Source: Paragyromitra xinjiangensis (lineage: Eukaryota > Ascomycota > Pezizomycetes > Pezizales > Discinaceae). From it: DNA of 64,000 bases. The stretch spans positions 1,116,001-1,180,000 of the forward strand of contig JBCAMK010000010.1 of NCBI GenBank assembly GCA_038503065.1, given 5' to 3'. The position numbers and the translations under genes are program-made. The stretch's first letter is position 1. Every line of letters starts with the position of its first letter. Shown here one piece after another: positions 21,765 through 33,922 of the stretch. Below the pieces are notes generated by a model, which searched no databases, was not told the DNA's origin, and was given only the letters and a program-made list of their open reading frames with translations.

Positions 21765-24205
21765 TTTTTTTTCTCTTTCTTTCCCTAGGAGGTAAAGATG
21801 GATGGGGAACCTTGGATTACCGGAGCGGAGACCTAGTGCTTGGGGATTGAGCGTATATATGTACGCTGGCAATAGTGGGCGTGAGGGGCTATTTGAGACA
21901 GTAACACGGTGAGCTCCGTCTCGGCGGTGGGGCATCGTCGATCTAATTAAACAAAAACATACTAGCGTAGACAAGGATACAGATTATCAAAGGATTTATA
22001 CCATGAGCTAAAATTGATTGAAAAATCTGGAAAATATTGAACTTGCATTGATAGAGTGGAAGTTGAATGGTTAGTAGTATGTGTATCCCACAGACTGTTG
22101 AGAAAATTATAATTCCCTATGAAGTGGTGGTTCAACGTAACCTACATGTAGTTAGTAAGAAGGGTTCTCAATAGGGAGGGTGTTCATGCTGATCGATATG
22201 GTCACAAACCGTCACTCGTTCAATCGAGATGGTAACAACAGAACTTATAGCAGTTCACTCGACGGGGTGAACCAAGACATGCTAGCTATTTACTTGATTA
22301 GGTAGGTTGAAATTGACGTTGTATGCAGTTATCCGCACTGCGGGCAGTAGATGTTAAACCCTTAGCGTGTAACTTTTTGGTATTATATTTTCACCTTCAT
22401 CCTTCACCTCCTTCAAATCAACTCACTATAGACCGTCCAAGTGCACATTCCGATGTTGCTAGAATACTACCTTATTGCAACGATCTTTAGTAGGCTTTCA
22501 TCGTAGGTAACCGTTGGCAAACACATTTAGAAAACAAAACATTGGAACATGAGTGTTCATGCACACTCCCATGCGCCAACAAAAAAAGCAGCTTTCCACA
22601 TCTTTTGAAGTTTATTTCGTTATCTATGATCCTTCACACCCGCTCAACAGATGAAGAATTCCAGTTTGCATTGCCTTGATATGTCATGATAAAATTTACT
22701 TAGAGCTCTAAACCGCGGTAGATGCTTTAAACTTGTTATTCAGTTGCCACAGAGCCTTAATCCCGGCGGTTTCTAACTTTCTACCGAGCTCAGCGACTCT
22801 CAGACTACCATGTAGAAACGATGCCACTTCTGCTTCAAAGCTAGGTCGTGAAGTTTGCGGGGGTATCCAAGCTAATACCCCCCGGACTTCCACTTTTGAT
22901 ACTATAGGCAAACCATTTTGCTCGGGTTCAGGACCCCTCTCTCGCCTTCTCCTACTCAATTACATGATACCCATCGTGTTAACGCCGAATATCAGCAAGT
23001 TTTCTGTTCGGCCCTTCAGGTCGAGAAACACTTGAGATGTATTCAGTTTTTTATCCTACCTCTTGAGAGTTCCTTTTTAATCACTATTTATTACCTCACG
23101 TTGCTTTATTTACACCTCAGTGAGTGTTTGTATCCTAAAATCATCCCATCCCTAATTCCAATATCATTTTAATCTGCAAGACACATTTTTTTACCTATGT
23201 TTGGTACTCGCTGCAAAGGGTCCTCTGCGGTAACGTCTATGGTTGGCCGCTCATCTGCCAAAAGATGTTTTGACAAGCATTCATATCCCTTTAAAGCTTG
23301 TTTGACTATTTCTGCTCTCTAAAATGAATTGGGGCGTTTCCCTGGTTCTCATTATTAATAGGCGTGTGCTCCGGCGGAGAGACGTTGTTCGACTAATTGA
23401 CAGTATTACGGGGATAGGAACTTAAGGAAAATTTTTTTTCTCTCAGTCGTTTTGAGCGAGAAAAAGTATCCTCTCGGAAGGGAGATGTGGCAGTTACATC
23501 TCCTGAATTTCCAGGCTTTAATAGTGATTATTTAGGCTGACCAGAGCCTTAGATACGAGCCTTCATAAGGTATCAGGCCAGAAACAAATCAACAGTGGCA
23601 TTTACCGACCGGAGATATTTTGATTCTAAAACCCGGGTTGGGCAAAGATAGGTTTTCTCTGAGGTTTAAATTAGGCCTGAGCTAACTTTTGTGGTGGCAG
23701 GATGGTCATTGGCCTTGACGTTTTAGAAATAGCTACAACCATAATCCTACAGAAAAAAATTGGTAAACCCCCGATAAAAGCAATGAAAAAACCCCCACCA
23801 CGACATTTGCTGAACTCTGGTCATATTCTAGCTTTGTCTTGGTTGCAGCACCATGAACTCATGATCACTCATGAAAAGGAGAGTGGTGCAACCTGAGGAA
23901 TACTGCTACGATACGTCATACCTTTCATGCTGGTCTTGAGTTCAGTTCTCACGAAAAAAATCACCTGCAACACAGGGTCGATCATGAGAGAGCGATCTTC
24001 TACATTTTACAGTAAGCTGACAATCATGATAATAGGGAAAGCGATCCTTTTTAATTGTGATAAGCCATTACCCTAAGGGTATACGTAAAAATCAAATAAT
24101 ACAGTTCAACGCAGACACTCATGGCTCAGAAACATTAAAAAGGGCTAATTAGCACTTTTAGGTATTTCCATCAACAATTGGATCACCATCAATCCCTTCA
24201 AACCC
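21765..24205. other. Intergenic; one possible exon fragment
   Basis: No complete gene is supported. The minus-strand frame 22708-22959 (83 codons, no ATG) has protein-like composition and could be a last exon or decayed gene, but I could not link it to another exon. A TACATGTA octamer lies at 22143-22150. Confidence 0.4.
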
Positions 24206-26339
24206 CTAATCTTGGAGCCAGTACCGAGGACAACCCGGTTCATCACTCTTCAGCCAATCGTAATCAGCACGCCCCCGAAGCTCGATAATCCTTTCTTGCC
24301 CGTAAAACACCGGATCCTCTTTCGTGACATCCGGTCTGTGGAGCTCTTCCAGTTCAGCCTCTCTCCATGGCCCCTCCTCCATGTAGGTCATTGTAAGTGG
24401 ATCGATGCCATCTGTGGCCCAGATTTGCTGAACAGCCATTATGGCCTGGTCCATCTCCCTTTCGATCATGTATTCAAGTCTTACAAGCTGTTCGGGAGCT
24501 GGATACACCGGTGGCTCAGGGCCTGGGAGCTTTTTGACCAGCGCAAGGATTTCTCCAGTACCATTGGTCTCCTCGATGGTCTTGACGGTTGGGAAGGCCT
24601 CGGGATACAGACGCCACCAATGGTGACCGAAATGCTGTTTCTCGAATTCCGGTTCGCACAGCCGAACGGTAATATCGATGGTCATCTGGAGACGATTGTA
24701 AGCCGCATTATCGACTGCATAAAAGAATTTTAGGATGTCGCCGTCGCAGATACCGCGGTGAGTTCCCAATTCGATAACGACATTGTCGAGGGCCTTCCAG
24801 TTCGCATTGAACAGATTTTTGCACGCATGAGCACCAGGACCACGCAAGTGAAGGTGTTTAAGCGTTGCGAGGAAGGGGACTTCCGCGGTTGCTCCATTAT
24901 CGCCATTCCTCCCAGTGAGAAGATTACAGACGTGGCAGTCATAGGGGGTCTCGATATATTTCTGGAGTCTAACCAAGGGAGAGTCCTGTTGAGAAGGATT
25001 CTCAGACAGTGACAGCGTAAGATGCGTCAAACGAGAGAGTGGGTGGAACTCTCCGACGGCCTTTGGCGCCAACCAGCAAGCATTCCCTATTTGAAAAAAT
25101 TAGGAATCTTGCTGTGAGGTAGGATCAAAGACAACTTACTGAGAATATTTCCTGAGATCACGAGTTTCTCTAGCTGAGAGTTCGTCCTGAGCGAATCGAA
25201 AATCTTAAACATGAGATGTCTCGACGGCCCAGTGAAATTCAGATCTGGATAGATTTCGTCTTCATTGAAGCCATAAACGAGCGGTTGGTCCATCAACCAA
25301 GTATGGAAGTCTGGACTAACTACTAGGCTTTTAAGCTGCTCTACGAAAGATGGGGGGTCTGCGGATAATTAATGTCAGATATCGGATGAAAGGTCAAACC
25401 AAAGTTGCCAAGGAAAAACAACATACCGTCAAATCCATCGTTTCCTGCAACATCATCGAAGAGATACTCTCCACTAGCACGACTACCTCCTGTGAGCCAG
25501 CTCGGGAACATCTCCCATCCTTTCGGTTTCCAGTTTTCACCTCCTTGGCGACATACTCTCCACTCAGTGCCCGTTCCTGCATGATCCCAACTATAGTACT
25601 TCATTGGAGAAGTGTCTTGATAATGTTCACCATCATCCGGAAACATCGGACCCCGACCATGTAAAGCAGGGATAAACGGTTCTCCCTCCTTGCGAAACAT
25701 GCTTTCGATGTAAGGTAATCTAGGAATGACGAGGAATTTCGCTGCCCGTCGTCGAGCAAACAAATTAAAGCATTGGAGGGACCGAACTCCACTGATATAA
25801 GCGCTCTGACGGCTTAAAAGGCCTGAGATGATTCCATAAAAGTAGGAAGACAAACGGAGCAGAGGGAGAAGAGAGGCTCTTTCCCTTTTTATCTTGTGCT
25901 GAATGAAGGTAGAATTCACATGAAGACCTTCCTCCTCAGAATTTACCGGAAGGCAGCCTGTTTCGAACAAGGAGCACAACAAAGGACATTTATCCTCGAT
26001 ATACATGATGAATACCTTCTCGATGATTTCCATAGGAAGTTTGGTGATAGACACAACTTCAGGCAAAACTTCGGATGAATCCGATACAACGAGGGAATAT
26101 TTCGTCCCAGCATTTACAGCCACCTCCGTCGTCTGATCTTGACTACTAGACGACGAGCTGGCGATGTCTTGCTGCTCGGCAACAGCAGCAACCTCAGAAG
26201 GAGATTCTACAAGCTCCTCGGTGTTCATTTCGGAAGTGTTTTGTGCTTGAAGAGGAGTTTGAGGGTCTGGAGAGGGAGGAGGAGGAGTGATGTTGTCTTC
26301 GTTAGGAAGAGGGAGGGAACTTTCTGCTTTATTATCCAT
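24206..26339 (-). CDS. F-box-like protein, 670 aa, three exons
   Basis: Exons 25427-26339, 25140-25358 and 24206-25086, introns 68 and 53 bases, both joined in phase 1. The ATG at 26339 is the first in frame. The N-terminal ~90 residues are low-complexity (Pro, Glu, Ser). Around residues 100-118 the sequence VSITKLPMEIIEKVFIMYIED has the look of an F-box start (Leu-Pro-x-Glu-Ile-Ile then a hydrophobic helix), which would dock Skp1 in an SCF ubiquitin ligase. The rest resembles fungal F-box proteins with a degenerate leucine-rich-type body, e.g. LRLSSYFYGIISGLLSRQS, LEKLVISGNIL and FLATLKHLHLRGPGAHACKNL. The target cannot be told. If the F-box reading is wrong, it is an orphan of unknown function. 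No signal peptide or membrane segment. Confidence 0.7.
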
Positions 26340-29300
26340 GGCAGATTGGAGAAACAAGGGGTATTTAACTTCTAGGGGGACCGATCTCGGGGAATTTACT
26401 GAACCGCGCTACGTAAAATGTCAGTATACGATTCCCTATATCCTGCAGTAGGAACATTATTGGACGAAAGGGACAGGGGGGGAGGCATGGGCCAGTCAGC
26501 CTTAAAACCAAATATCAGAGGCACGCCTCACTGGTTACAACTTTAAGATGAAAGGATCCTAGAAAGCAATTGCGTTATTCCTACCTTTACAGGGTTTCTA
26601 TATCTCACTTGACCTATCTTATTCCTTCTCAAGCACGGAAACGGCTGATGATGGAATTGGATGTGAGAAAGAGAGAAAACTGGGGAGATCTAGAAGATAT
26701 CCCAAGAGACGGTTTTGTATGTTATAGGTGTATAAAGAACTCCCCGAGGTGGGGCGTTTAGTCCCTTTATAAATTGGTGCCAAGAATAAAAATATACTTG
26801 TACTCTGAACAATTACGAGATCCAATATCCGATAAAAGGACAAACTTATTGGGATGAATTGGTCAATATACAGTTTTTTTTACCTGCAGCAAGGTTGTAT
26901 TATTGTCATATTCAGTGCGAATGGACCGTCTTTTACGAACTTTGGGGGGCTCCTATTGTACTTTTTTCTAGGAATATTGAGCAACATTCGAGTGCACTTC
27001 ATTGATGGACGGACGGAATGAACGAGTTTCAACCAATATTCATGAATATACGTACGTATAGCCTCTTCAATGTCTTTCGTTTCTCGTCAATCCCTGTTTG
27101 GTGTTAAGCATAGAAAAGCCTGGCACCAAGAATTATTAGGTGATCGAACGCGCTAGGCTATATACGGGCAGTTTTCTGACAACAATAGCGCTGGAGAGGT
27201 AGTACAATTGTACGTTATTTGCTAGCGCAAACTTTCGTCCAACTTTGGTCAATAGTGACACAAGTTGAAACACGGCTGAGGTTGAACTGTCATAAATTAG
27301 GTGCCGGGAAACCCAAGAGAGATCCGTAGAAACAGTAAGTACGAAATGGAATCCCACTCGCTGCGCTCCCGCGCTCACATATTCTGACTTCATACCTACA
27401 TGTACGTATACAAAGGCTCCTTCTATCTTGCTCATTTCGAAACTCAAGCTTTCATCCAAGGCTTTCATCCAGGACTTACACAAACCCTCAACCAAAACTC
27501 AGAACCCATACCAATTTGGAAGCCGTTTCTACCATATCGAGAGTTACCACATCGAGAGCTCCCACCGAATTAAGAATCTGATCCTAGTAGGGAGACGCTC
27601 TTCTAATAGATCTTCATTCCTGAACCATTTGGGGCACTGAAAACGGCAGCCATGTATACGGGAAAGCTACAAAATTGGGACTGCGGATATATCTTCGTAC
27701 CCAAGGCGTCAGGTCTAGCGAACTCTCAAAGACCCTATGTTGCGAGACTCCGTTGTTCTATAGTACATGTCAAACTAAATTAGGTTTGGCTCGTTTCTGC
27801 ATCTATTCTGCCAAGTTAAGAACGTATTTTAAGCGACTGGACTTAGAAAAAGCTTGATGAAAAGGCCTAGGCTTATTTTCGAGGTGTGCAAAAAAATCCC
27901 CTTATGTCCTTAAGCTTCAAGTCAATACAACCAAGTTTCATTTCAATATCTAGCCTAAACCCATAGATCAAACCATCGATATCTTGAACACACAAGTTGT
28001 GGTTGTTGATCAACGCAGCGAAGAATTCCGGTCCAATGTATGCGCAGCGCCATAAAAGTAGGTGATATTATATGATCAGGCTCGACACCATGATTATTGC
28101 CCATGAAGTTGGGATAAAAAGTGGGAGATACGTTGGATTTTGAGGGCCGCAAAAATACCGGCTATCGTATCCGCTCCATTTCACTTACAGGATCGATGTA
28201 TCGTTCAGCTCCTATGCTGGGATGACCAAGCTCCTGGAGTATTTAGTCGATGGCTCGCTTTCAATTATCCCTGGTAAACCTACAACCATCACGTTTTCTA
28301 GGAACCTAACCTCATAATCACAAAATCACCATCAACTTCTTTCTTTCCCTCAGCCCTAGAGGCTTTCATAGTTCTCATAGCCCTTCGAAAGAATTATCTC
28401 GTGCCAACCGGTCACCTCTCACCCCCCACTCCTCCCCACTCTACACTAGTGAATCTGCATACCTTATAGAGCCCTAGTTTTTCTCGATGGTAACATGATG
28501 CTTCGGGCCATAGCTAACCGGGGCATACTAGGTTACGAAAAGCTTAGGCATGCTTTGATATCAAAAGTCATTTCATCAACCATTGGCTGGATATCAACGG
28601 GGGGAAAAACTGGCTAAGAATGAGCAGCAAACGGTGATTTTCTACTGATTGGCTCGGATAGTTATAATCCGACATTCCCCCGGATCTACTGAGTTGTGCC
28701 AGCCGGATTTCGCATACACGCGTCAATGCCCGCATCCCTCCCGGGGTTACCTTGGGTCTGAGATCTTGGCTACGAAATCTTTGTGGCTACCCCACAGTAA
28801 GGGAAGCGATAAGGATTAATTTGGAAGCCTGTGAGCATGAATCGGTAGATCTCTCTACCTTGTTGAGTTTTCTAGGGATGGGGATGATTGTGGTCTGATG
28901 TTCTTCTTGTTAGTTAGCGCTTTTCTTGAGCACGAGATGCTGTCCAGACGCGTCCCTAGTATTATGGATCCCTACATGTACTCGTGAACATACCGGGCTT
29001 TTCACCGAGAACAAAGAAAAGGGCACGCTAATCTGTCTTCTAGCACGAGAGGTATTTTCACCAAGGAAGGCTACCTTTACTAATTGTTAGGAGTAGAATA
29101 ACATCCCGGAGCAGTCCTACAGTTTCATTGGATCAAGTTAACTTAGGCTAGTTTCACCGTCACCGTCGATTGTGATAGGCAAACGGTTGAAAGGGCGACA
29201 GGATTTTCCTAGGAGTGCTCGACCCTTATGTTGTGGAATCTAGGAATGCAGTGCCTAGAAGGTAATTGACCCTTTGAGGTTAAATGCCATGAAGGGATCA

Positions 29301-30202
29301 TCTAGTTTCAATAAAAACTAACACAATCTGCGCTTGATGTTGAGTAGGGAAGCATTCAATTGGTTGCAAAAAAATCAATGCAAACTAATCAGCTCGGCAT
29401 TAAATGCGGGGTACCTAGCCCATGCACTTTAGTTTACGGGGAGTCTTCGGGTTCAAAGCTCATGCTTAGACTTGAGCCTAGAAATTCTGGGGCACCATGC
29501 TACTTTTCACGCCCAACGGCTGCGGGTGTGGTGGATCCCTGCAACCTTTTATGCACCCCACATTCTCGCTTCAATACAAGAGCGTCATTTACACTACCCG
29601 CTCAGGCAAAGTAGGGTGCTACAGGCCCAAGCGCAGCGGGAGTGATACTAAATACAGGTATGCCGACTTCCGATATGTCTGCCTCTCGTACATCAAACGC
29701 CTGCTAACTGATCGACCGAAGTATCAAAGTAACACCGCTTTGCGTATGCAAAAGTTGCTGTCGCAACAAGAGTAAAGTATTTTCTCAAAAGAAGCTCCAT
29801 AGTGGCACAGCCATATGTACCCCATATCCTAAGGACCTCAATCAATTGGCCAAAGCATTTTCACTATACCCTGACTCGGTAACAAAAAACGGCAAATTGA
29901 TATACAGAGCTATAAAACTGACTAGCATAACCATATAACCGCACAAAACTCTTGGCGGGCAGTGGGGATTCCTGGGATCCACCTCTTGCTATTATTCCCT
30001 TTACACTAAGAAAGAACAGGTTCTCAGACCTTAGTCTCGAGGAAACTGCGGGGTCAGTTTGACAAGGTGGTTGGCATAGGACAGCCAGAGACCAAATGGG
30101 CAGAAATACTGTATTTAAGAGAGCCATGTCTCCACGATCTGAAGCTCAGTACTCCCGAGCAGTCTCATCACTTCAAACCATAATATCAAACCTCAAATCG
30201 AG
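26340..30202. other. Long intergenic stretch, no gene supported
   Basis: 3.9 kb of AT-rich sequence broken by stops in every frame. TACATGTA octamers lie at 27397-27404 and 28973-28980, and a perfect 6-bp hairpin (GGTAGA/TCTACC) at 28844-28859. The frame 29497-29775 (about 92 codons) is the only one with mildly protein-like composition, but it has no recognisable domain. A decayed region or RIP-affected relic is possible but not shown. Confidence 0.45.
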
Positions 30203-32936
30203 ATGACAGTCCCAAATGAAGTCGATATCATCGTGGCCGGAGGTAAGTCCTACACCGGTCTAAATAGACATTATCGTCGTTGAATTGCTCTAAAATTGCT
30301 AACTTAAAACCAAACAAACGCAGGCGGTTCTACTGGCTGCGTTATTGCCGGAAGACTTGCAAATCTCGACCCAAACTTGACAGTCCTCCTTATCGAAGGG
30401 GGAGAGAACAATCTCAATAACCCATGGGTGTTCCGTCCAGGAATCTATCCTCGCAATATGAAATTGGATTCGAGGACTGCCTCGTTTTATCACTCAAGGC
30501 CAAGTGAGCACCTCGGTGGACGTAAGGCAATTGTTCCTTGCGCTCATGTCTTGGGTGGTGGATCTTCAATCAATTTCATGGTTTGTGAACCTTCGTAGGT
30601 CGAGGAAATTTGTGGTCCTGACATTCCATTAATAACAGATGTACACTCGGGCCTCTGCTAGTGACTATGACGATTTCCAAACTGAAGGATGGACCACAAA
30701 AGATTTGATGCCAGTAATGAAGAAGGTAAGTCTTCCGCCCTCTATATCTATCTTATCGATTTAAGCAGCTGGAACACTTTTATTGACGTACGTATCAGTT
30801 TGAAACCTATCAACGACCCAGCAACAACCGGGAGCTCCATGGTTTCGACGGGCCAATTAAAGTTTCGTTTGGGAATTATACATACCCGATGATGCACGAC
30901 TTCCTCCGTGCTACAGAATCTCAGGGGATTCCGATCACGGATGACCTTCAGGATCTTACTACAGCTCATGGATCAGAAGTAATTATGATCCCACCCCTCT
31001 GCATAGTCTCTTATACCTTAGGCGGAAACCATGCTAACAGTATAATTCCCCACAGCACTGGCTGAAATGGATTAATCGTGACACTGGGCGCCGTAGTGAT
31101 TCGGCGCATGCATACGTCCACAGCACTATGCGGAACCAGGGGAATCTTTTCCTCCAATGTAATACCAAGATTGACAAAGTTATTTTTGAGGGCAACAGAG
31201 CAGTCGGTGTTCAAACCCTTCCAACAAAGCCGCTTTCACCTGGTCAAGTTGGTGAAACCAGAATTTTTAGAGCAAGGAAGCAAGTTGTCATTAGTTGCGG
31301 AACTTTAAGCACTCCTTTGGTTTTGCAACGTAGTGGAATTGGTACCTCAATCTAATCTAATTCCATTGTTCTTACCCTCTTTCGAAAAGAAATTTTTTTT
31401 AACTGTTTGTTGTAGGCGATCCCGAAAAGCTCAGGAAAGCTGGCGTCAAACCGTTTATCGATCTTCCCGGAGTTGGAGAGAACTTCCAAGTATGATATCT
31501 CTCGAAACTTCCGTTATTATTAGAAGAATCTCACCTAATACTCGTACTTTCATCAAGGACCACTATCTCACCTTCTCGATCTATCGCGCAAAGCCAGACA
31601 CTGATACTTTTGACGACTTCCTGCGAGGCGATCCTAAAGCGCAAAAAGAAGTATACGACCAGTGGAACAATAACGGTACAGGTCCTCTGGCCACAAATGG
31701 AATTGAAGCGGGTGTCAAGATTCGCCCCTCCGAGCAAGAATTAAAAGAGATGGGTCCAGAATTCAGAAATGGTTGGGATAGCTATTTCAAGAACAAACCA
31801 GACAAACCAGTGATGCACTATTCCTTGATTTCTGGGTAGGAATTCAATGTTTGGATGAATATAGATAGGAACGGAACTGACGTTTCTGAGCAATCCAGAT
31901 TCTTTGGGGATCATATGCTTCTTCCTCCAGGAAAATTCTTTTCTATGTTCCATTTCCTTGAGTACCCTTTCAGCCGTGGCTCCACTCATATTGTCTCATC
32001 AAATCCATATGAAGCCCCTGACTTTGATGCTGGGTTTATGAACGATAAGAGAGATATGGCCCCAATGGTTTGGGCTTATAAGAAATCCAGAGAGACCGCA
32101 AGGAGAATGGATTGTTTTGCCGGTGAAGTTCATAGCATGCACCCACATTTTGCATATGACTCACCAGCAAGATGCTGGGAAATGGATCTAGAAACCACAA
32201 AAGCATTTGCGGGACCGAATCACCTCACGGCTGGAATTCAACATGGAAGTTGGGCTAGACCTTTAGAGAAGTAAATATTCTCCGTCCTTTCTTCCTTTCT
32301 CTCAAAAGGATATCACTGACACTATGTACAGAGGAAAGGCACCTCAAACAAATTTCCTTTCTTCCAACCAAACAAGTGTGAGAGAGGATATAGTATACTC
32401 TAAAGAGGACGATGCAGTAGGACTACTTTACCTTTGTTTATCATGGGGTTGCGTATTAGGGCTGACACTCTGTAAGGCAATTGAGGACTGGGTCCGCCGA
32501 CATGTTGAGACTACCTGGCATAGTCTAGGGACATGCTCCGTAAGTACCTTCTTCGACTATCCTCAACTCCAATCAGACATAACATCATCTAACTCCACAT
32601 CAGATGGCGCCCCGTGAAGGAAATTCCATTGTGAAACATGGAGTTTTAGATCCCCGTCTGAACGTCTGGGGAACGAAAGGTCTCAAATGCGCTGATCTTT
32701 CTATTTGTCCAGGTAAGCAGAGAACCCGATCATCTGAATTAAAGTAATTGAGAATCTAAGCTGATCATTTCTCAGACAACGTGGGCTGTAATACCTATTC
32801 AACTGCCCTCACCATTGGTGAAAAGGCAGCTCTTCTCATCGCGGAAGATCTCGGATACTCTGGCGATGCGTTGAAAATGACTGTCCCCGTCCTTCACTTA
32901 GGAACTTACGAAAAGACTGGATTAGCGCGTCTTTAA
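30203..32936 (+). CDS. AOX1: Peroxisomal alcohol (methanol) oxidase, GMC family, 663 aa
   Basis: Twelve exons: 30203-30242, 30324-30580, 30639-30725, 30799-30978, 31056-31341, 31416-31489, 31558-31835, 31899-32270, 32332-32416, 32477-32539, 32604-32712 and 32776-32936. The sum is exactly 664 codons, the family length. The enzyme oxidises short primary alcohols to aldehydes with O2, giving H2O2. Landmarks: the ADP-binding Gly motif GGGSTGC near residue 15, the GMC signatures (LGGGSSINFM, then SCGTLSTPLVLQRSGIG), the active-site His in TTWHSLGTCSMAP, and Asn in DNVGCNTYSTAL. The C-terminal tripeptide ARL fits a PTS1 peroxisomal signal. Intron 32417-32476 is 60 bases without an in-frame stop, so its retention would add 20 residues; I treat it as an intron because splicing restores the family sequence. 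Filamentous fungi carry such genes without being methylotrophs; methanol from pectin or lignin is a likely substrate (inference). Confidence 0.97.
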
Positions 32937-33922
32937 GAAACTGCCCCCGAAATATTCTAACACAGTGTACTAGCCCATATCTGTCACATACTGATACTCT
33001 TTCTTTTTTCCTAGGTGTGGATTATTTGATTCTTTCTGTTTGTTTTGGCTCTTTCCACGTGGGAATATCCCACTTTGTATATATTTAACGAGGTTATGAA
33101 TAGTCAACAGCCCTTTTTTTTCCTAGCCGGCGACGATATGGTGCATGAATTGATCAAGACTACCTATCACTATGTAGCTTATGATGCAACCAGGGCCACC
33201 AAATTTTTGCGAGCTGCCTGAACACATATCCAAGCTAGGGTTTTGAGTGCTTGTACGAATTACCAAAGTCTAAAATCGAAATATCAAGATTTTACGATCA
33301 GCATTACCACTTTACCTCACCTAACCACCACAACCTTGACAAGCATACATCTGCAGGAGATGCAACAACCCTGCTAAGTATTTCCAACTGACATAATAGT
33401 AGTAATATACTCTACAAAAGTCAAACTTCTATTCAGCCTAAGCTCTGTTGCAAATAGAGGTTGTATGTGTAACGTCTCTCCAATTACCTAACTCTCACGA
33501 CACAACCAGCCTTAGTGTTACTTCAAACTACCCACCACATAAAACCCAAAAATCTAGGATCAGATCGCCCCAGGGAGATATTCTCATATGAAAAGCCTTC
33601 TGATATCCTACGCGTTACATTTGCCACTCAGTCACCCGTTCAAAGCGCTTTTACAGAAACCCCGGCAAAAAGGGTCATAAATTTTCTCGATTCTCTCACC
33701 ACACACCTATTTCACACAGGATTCCACCAATGCTAAGTCATGGTAGCTTAGCACAAGGGCCGACTCAGAAACAATCAAAATATAGAGCAAAACCGTCGTG
33801 TACTACACCTGGTCGGCAATAGGTCTCAACATTTCAAACCCCCAACAGGGAGCACTACCGCAGCACGACACCAATCACCATCTTATAAGTTCAACAATCC
33901 TACGCTTCCATTTTCAACATAT
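32937..33922. other. Shared 3' region between two convergent genes
   Basis: The alcohol oxidase and the FAD oxidase end towards each other here. No gene or terminator-like structure stands out. The frame 33515-33736 is unconvincing. Confidence 0.45.

Noticed and set aside
22708..22959. 83-codon minus-strand frame with protein-like composition
   Set aside because: No ATG, no convincing acceptor or upstream exon, and no recognisable domain. It could be a decayed exon, but I cannot support it.
29497..29775. 92-codon plus-strand frame with several Cys and basic residues
   Set aside because: No promoter or family support; surrounding DNA is full of stops. Left as a remote possibility only.
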